A stretch of 64,000 bases of DNA from Babylonia areolata (Eukaryota; Mollusca; Gastropoda; Neogastropoda; Buccinidae): contig NC_134876.1 of NCBI RefSeq assembly GCF_041734735.1, positions 23,422,935 to 23,486,934 of the forward strand, in the 5' to 3' direction. The position numbers were made by a program, and so were the translations under genes. This document shows, in pieces, positions 58,620-64,000 of the stretch. The notes beneath the pieces are model-generated. The model was not told the origin of the DNA. It worked only from the letters and a program-made list of their open reading frames with translations, and did no database searches. Within the stretch, counting starts at the first letter, position 1, and every line of letters begins with the position of its first letter.

Positions 58620-60162
58620 ACCATTGCCACATGGAACGTGCGTACGCTTCTGGACAGAGGCGACTCAGACCACAGAGACGCACAGCACTCATTGCGAGTG
58701 AACTAGCCAGGTTCGACTCGACATCACTGCCTTAAGTGAGACCAGACTGGCAGAAGAAGGCGAACTCTGTGAGCGAGGCGCAGGCTACACCTTCTTTTGG
58801 AGTGGTCGCGGACCTGAGGAGAGACGTGAGGCTGGAGTTGGCTTTGCAGTGAAAACAACCCTCGTTGGCAAGCTGGCTGTCCCTCTGACAGGAGTGAACG
58901 ATCGCCTGATGACGATGAAACTCCCCTTATGCAACGGGAAGAAGTTTACCACCATTGTCAGCGCCTACGCGCCCACCATGACCAACCCGGATGAGATCAA
59001 GGACAAGTTCTATGAGGACCTGAACGCTGTCATCACCACTGTTCCAAACGCAGACAAGCTCATCATTCTTGGTGACTTTAACGCGAGAGTTGGCTGTGAC
59101 AGCACCTCCTGGGAAGGCGTGATTGGGAAGCATGGGGTTGACAACTGTAACAGCAATGGTCTACTACTTCTCCAGACATGTGCCGAGCACGACCTTATCA
59201 CAAACACCGTCTTCTGCCTCCCTACCCGTAACAGGATGTCATGGATGCATCATCGCTCTGGGCATTGGCCTCTCATCGACTTTGTCATCGTCAGGAAGAG
59301 GGACAAGCAGGACGTACGAGTCACGAGGGCCATGTGCGGTGCCGAGTGCTGGACAGACCACAGCCTTATCGTCTCCAAACTCAACCTCTGCATCTAGCCC
59401 AAGAGACGGCCTCAGGGCATGAAAGCACCCAAACGCCTGAATGTCAACAAGCTCGAGCTAGGCAACATCAAGCAGAGCTTTACTGACACCCTGGAGGAAC
59501 GCCTTGAGTCCACCGTGCTGGACAACCAGAATGTGGAGGCAGCATGGGGCGCACTGCATGAGACAGTGTACAACACTGCCATGGAGTGCCTGGGGCCTTC
59601 TGCCAGGAAGCACAAAGACTGGTTTGATGAGAACTGCATTGAGATCAAGCAACTGCTGGAGAACAAACGCCAAGCCTACAGAGCCCACATTGAAGATCCC
59701 AAGTCACAGTCAAAGAAAGACATACTGAAGAGCGCACGCAGCACCATCCAGCTGAAGCTGCAGCAGATGCAGGATTCCTGGTTGAGCAACAAAGCTGATG
59801 AGATCCAGGGCTTTGCAGACAGGAACAACATGAAGAACTTCTATAACGGCCTGAAAGAAGTCTGCGGTACCACCACCTCCGGATCTGCTCCACTCCTCAG
59901 TGCTGATGGTTCTACCCTAATCACTGACAAGGACGTGATCCTTGAGAGATGGGCTGAACACTTTGACAGCGTACTGAACCGCCCTTCCACCATCAATGAT
60001 GAAGCCATTGACCGACTCCCCCAGATGCCAGTCAGTGAGTTGTTGAATGCCATTCCATCTTTGAAGAGATTCAGAAAGCTATCCGTCTGCTATCCAATGG
60101 CAAAGCCCCTGGCTCAGACCCCATCCCAGCTGAGGTCTACAAAGAAGGTGGTATGGCACTGA
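58620..60162 (+). pseudogene. LINE B endonuclease and linker
   Basis: Motifs in order: TIATWNVRTLLDRGDS, GVGFAVKTTLVGKL, NDRLMTMKLPL, YAPTMTNPDEIKDKFYEDLN, LIILGDFNARVGCDS, LIDFVIVRKRDK and CWTDHSLIVSKLN. A single TAG at about 59395 separates this from the linker (59419-60162), which reads KHKDWFDENC and QMQDSWLSNKADEIQGFADR. The first residues after TWNVRTLLD are frameshifted. Confidence 0.85.
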
Positions 60163-61674
60163 CTGAGAAGCTTCATCAGCTGTTCCAGCTCATCTGGCAG
60201 CATGAGGCAGTTCCACAGAACTTCAAAGACGCTTCCATCATACACCTGTACAAATGCAAATGAAATCGTCAGGCCTGTGACAACCATCGTGGAATATCCC
60301 TGCTGTCCGTCGCAGGCAAGACTCTGGCCAAAGTGCTACTCAACCGTCTCATAGCACACCTTGAGCAGTGTCTCCTACCAGAGAGCCAGTGTGGCTTCAG
60401 GAAAGAACGCGGGACTATCGACATGGTGTTTGCTGCCAGGCAGCTCCAGGAGAAGTGTCAGGAACAGAATGCTGACCTTTACACCACCTATGTCGATCTG
60501 ACCAAGGCCTTCGATACTGTTAGCAGAGATGGCCTTTGGAGAATCGTGGCGAAGCACGGGTGTCCCAGAAAGTTCATCACCATCATACGGCAACTACACG
60601 ATGGGATGCTGGCCCAAGTCCAAGACAACGGAGAGACTTCAGAACCATTCCCTGTCTCCAACGGAGTCAAGCAAGGGTGTGATCTTGGCCCCACCCTGTT
60701 CAGTCTCATGTTTTCAGCCATGCTGACAGATGCCTTCAGAGACGCTGACGTAGGCATTGGCATCAGGTACCGCACAGATGGCTCACACTTCAACCTCAGG
60801 AGGCTTCAAGCAAAAACCAAGGTGAGGACAGGCACCGTGAACGACTTCCTGTTTGCTGATGACTGCACTCTCAACGCTTCCTCCGAAGCTGACATGCAAC
60901 ACAGTGTCGACAAGTTCTCTGCTGCCTGTGACAACTTTGGCCAGAACAATCAGCACAAAGAAGACTGAGGTGATGCACCAGCCAGCTCCAGGAAAGCCTT
61001 ACGCTGAACCAAACATCTTCATCAACGGGCAACGACTGAACGCGGTGAACAAGTTCACATGGAGACGAAGCTCAAAGTATACAAGGCCATAGTTCTCACC
61101 ACACTGTTCTATGGATGTGAATCATGGATGGTCTACAAACGCCACGCCAAAAAGCTGAACCACTTCCACACCACCAGCCTCAGAAAACTTCTTGGCATGA
61201 AGTGACAAGAGAAGATCCCTGACACAGAGGTGCTCATTTGTGCAAACTTGCCCAGCATCTACATCATCTTGATGCAGGCCATGTAGTTCACATGCCAGAC
61301 CGCCGGCACCCCAAGAAACTGCTGTTTGGCGAACTCCAACATGGCAAGCGCTCCCATGTAGGCCAAAAGAAGCGCTTCAAAGACACTCTGAAAGCTTCTC
61401 TGAAGGCCTTCAACATCAGCCACGACACGTGGGAGCTAAATGCAATGGACAGACCAAAGTGACGTTCAGCTGTCCACAAAGGCGCCAAATCCTGTAAGGC
61501 TAACAGAATCGCTGCAGCAGAGCAACGCAGACAGGCCAGGAAAAGCAGTGCCAGCAAGTCCCTGACAGCTGCCACCATCCCTGTCCACACTGCGTCAGAA
61601 CTTTCCGGGCGCGGATTGGCCTGACCAGTCATCTGCGCACCCACAGAGCCCAACCCACACACCCCCAGGATGAC
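60100..61674 (+). pseudogene. LINE B reverse transcriptase and zinc knuckle
   Basis: Motifs: EKLHQLFQLIWQHEAVPQNF, DNHRGISLLSVAGKTLAK, QCGFRKERGTIDMVFAAR, YVDLTKAFDTVSRDGLW, GVKQGCDLGPTLFSLMF and FLFADDCTLNA. The thumb (FYGCESWMVYKRHAKKLN) follows the deletion, and the element ends with PCPHCVRTFRARIGLTSHLR, a C2H2-like knuckle. Frameshifts occur near 60060, 60940 and 61210, with a TGA at about 60263. Confidence 0.83.
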
Positions 61675-61712
61675 TAGATGGTCCTCGTCGATCCCAACGG
61701 ACGAACCACACA

Positions 61713-62300
61713 CATGTACATTAGTAGGGGGCATTAAATATAAATCCTGCACTTTGTGATAAAAAACATAATAATTAACATACATGTACAATAAGTCCTA
61801 ATGAACCCATTAAGCGAGGGATCCACTTTTCCAGTGGCTTGTGGCAAGCGTAAAAATTAATTAAAATTAATTACGAAGACCATTTATACCACTCACACGC
61901 GAATGGGACACCATAGTATTTAGCAAGGCAGGATGTGGCGTGACCCCGGCCTGACCCGCAGCTGTCAGCACCTTCCCTATTTCAGAGACTGGCGCTTAGC
62001 GCGCACTGCGCTGGTTTGGTTGTTCTCATCGCCCATGGCAGACCAGAAACTGAAGTACGGCAATCCTTAGCGACAAAAGTTAGATTTTTAAAACGAAAGT
62101 GTTATGCCTTTTTCTTTCTTTCTTTAAAAAAAATCATTTAAAAAAAATCTGCTATTGAAGTGTGGTAATCAACAATAGGGTATTGCTATTGCGTTTAATT
62201 TTTAGATGAAAGCATTACATAACTGTAACTGTACAGTTTACAAAATGAGTGAATAAATAAATTAATAAATAGATAAATGAATAAATAACGAAAGAAAGAA

Positions 62301-62384
<84 letters not shown>

Positions 62385-62540
62385 AAATTAAAAAGAGATT
62401 GTTTTGTTTGTACAAGACAAAATAAGGTAATTAATGTACGGACTTAATGGTAGCTATTGACAACCCTGCAGATTGCATATTCTGTAAGGAAGTATGGTTA
62501 AATTGATTTTTTCGTATGATTAGAGCACATAGCCCTGAAG
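61713..62540. other. Gene-free stretch with (CA)n-(GA)n
   Basis: It holds a (CA)n tract at 62303-62350 followed by (GA)n to 62380, and a palindromic TTAATTAAAATTAATTA near 61857. Otherwise AT-rich sequence with nothing recognisable. Confidence 0.5.
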
Positions 62541-62559
62541 AGGCCTTCACAGTCTACAG

Positions 62560-64000
62560 GGTTCTGAGCAATGTGAAATTGAAACTTAAAGAAATGAGCT
62601 CGCCACAACTGTCTTGCTTTGTTCTCAGAGAGAGTTATGTCATGTCAATGCAGACAAGTATGTGGTTGCTGTGATCCGCCACAGTCCAAGTCGATGACTG
62701 AAGACGTGGTGGAAATCAAATGGAATCTTTGTGCGTGATGTCAAACAGCATCACAAGAAACTTTTGCTGATTTTAAAAGATTAGGACATTGCCCAATTCT
62801 GTTGACCTGTCTTTGTTTGATGAAGGAGATGGATATGAAGCAACGTTTCTACATTTTTCTAAGTGGCAGAAGAGATGTAGAACAGAGGAAAGCAGGGACA
62901 ACCTCTAAAAGGAGACTGGGAGCATATATATATAAACATAAGAATTTCAAATCCAGTGCTAGTCCTGTGAAAACAAGAAACCTGTTTGGTATTCATGCGA
63001 ATAAATTAATGCATTTTTTTAAACAGTGATCAGGGTATACTGCAAGGAGCTGGACTTAGGACTTGATTACAAGATGAGAAACTGTGCAGAAGAGCTTCAG
63101 GATAGAAGTCTTTTAGTTAAATTTGCTTCAGGGGACATGGTAACAATAGATGTGTACCATACACATGCTCATTTAACTCTATAGACGTGCTGACAATCTG
63201 TCAAATGCAAACTCACGAGAGAAAAATAAAGACATGAACGATGATATGTCTCAGTTGTGTAGAATATACACGTATGGACTCGCACAATCAGGAATCGAGC
63301 AAACTGAAGTGCATTCATCACGTATCAAACATAAACTTCGCACAGCTCTTCCAGACCCCATTGCCACTTTACAAAGCAGAGAAGTGTCCTAATGTTTGAC
63401 AAAAACCTCGGTGACACCATCAAGAAACACGCAGTTATGATTCAGAAGCCTCACATCTTGCAAAAACCGCTAAACTGATTAGAAGTGATCTGTTGTAGCC
63501 AGATAGTTCATTCAATGGCAAATTCATCCACAGAATGTCAAGAAAATTGTATACATTTCACCTTAAAGGCGCCCATCAGCATGATAACCAGTGGGCCAGA
63601 TTCCATTGAAGAATTAACCACTCCACACCAGATTCAAACTGTTGTCAGTATATCACAGATAATTGCATATAAATGCAAAAAATAATTAAAAGCAACATCA
63701 CATATGCAGCGCAACAGGACACAGACATCATTCCTAATCTACTGGCCTTAAAGTTCATTGTCAGACAAGAAAGAAAGGGCTGGTTGAAATCCTTCATAGC
63801 CTTGGCTTTGGAATCTCATACAAGCGTGTGGTGTCTATTTCAACAGATATTGCAAACAGTGTATAGCAAAAATTTGAAACAGACGGTGTAGTTCTTCCGC
63901 CAAGAATGATGACAAACATTTACATAGTTGGAGCGGTCGACAAAATTGACCACATCTCAAGACTAACAACAGCAGGAGACACCTTCCATGGGATATTTGA
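62560..64000 (+). pseudogene. Decayed copy of a multicopy invertebrate ORF, cut by the window end
   Basis: Short plus-strand segments in several frames are recognisable: SREKNKDMNDDMSQLC near 63210, then GISYKRVVSIST near 63810 and IVGAVDKIDHISRLTTAGDT near 63918. I recall near matches to these (a GISYDRVL-like block and a VDNIDHNPSSTT-like block) from large families of uncharacterised, transposon-associated proteins in molluscs and cnidarians. I do not know the enzymatic role or superfamily. The copy is clearly broken in many places and continues past the window end. Confidence 0.45.

Larger units (their letters stand above)
58100..61712 (+). mobile_element. LINE B: nearly complete APE/RT LINE with terminal zinc knuckle
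   Basis: This element is of the same group as LINE A: leader with GCGCAACTCCTCTTCACT, endonuclease, RT and C-terminal knuckle, then a short 3' UTR ending near 61712 in an ACACACATGTACAT-type tail. Protein similarity to A and to the 39-41 kb relic is evident throughout. It lies head to head with LINE C (their 5' ends meet near 58 kb). About eight disabling changes, including an internal deletion of roughly 150 bp near 61063, show it is inactive. Confidence 0.83.

Overview
This is eukaryotic, intron- and repeat-rich DNA. It most likely comes from a gastropod mollusc, probably a caenogastropod snail. That placement is inferred from three large exons resembling the Lymnaea GRL101 receptor family, from tRNA-derived SINEs of a type I recognise from snail genomes, from many long GT/CT/TA microsatellites, and from a mixed load of LINEs. 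No prokaryotic feature, rRNA or functional tRNA is visible.

The only convincing host genes are three multi-domain receptors. Two (3674-7500 on + and 10840-14666 on -) face each other tail to tail as the arms of a palindrome of about 4.4 kb per arm, with a spacer of about 2 kb made of microsatellites. The third (42743-46116, +) is a divergent paralogue. Each is one long terminal exon encoding a CUB-like segment, an LDLa module, a C-type-lectin-like domain, four more LDLa modules, a leucine-rich-repeat block and a rhodopsin-type seven-helix region. The third copy keeps the standard class A motifs. Both palindromic copies have lost six of them in the same way while keeping an open frame. The two arms are about 98% identical over most of the protein but sharply diverged at the N-terminus and in the lectin domain. 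A short relic of the same family lies at 15.3 kb.

The rest is mostly a transposon graveyard. From 0.4 to 2.3 kb there is a TTAA-flanked MITE, an L1/Tx1-like endonuclease relic and a LINE 3' end. From 15.3 to 24.8 kb an SGNH-hydrolase-like ORF is split by two LINEs (A, with clean target duplications, and E), followed by a broken Ty3/Gypsy fossil to 27.1 kb. From 27.3 to 28.3 kb there are SINE pieces and an ORF start with a canonical 2A peptide. From 28.3 to 34 kb there is mostly unrecognised sequence plus one SINE. From 34.1 to 41 kb there is a 49-bp minisatellite and a mosaic of RTE-like, RNase-H-bearing and zinc-knuckle LINE fragments with one long SINE. An L2-like LINE 3' end sits at 41.6-42.3 kb.

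Downstream of the third receptor are a second, 97% identical MITE copy, a 2.5-kb minisatellite with a 543-bp higher-order repeat, unassigned sequence to 52.3 kb, a nearly complete RNase-H LINE (C, minus strand, 52.8-58 kb), a nearly complete LINE of the zinc-knuckle group (B, plus strand, 58.1-61.7 kb), and the decayed start of a multicopy invertebrate ORF that runs off the window end.

Two observations best fit the request for an undescribed system. The first is the palindromic receptor pair with a shared degenerate seven-helix core and locally diverged ligand-binding regions. The second is the third paralogue, which serves as a local canonical control. All sequence comparisons were done by eye.
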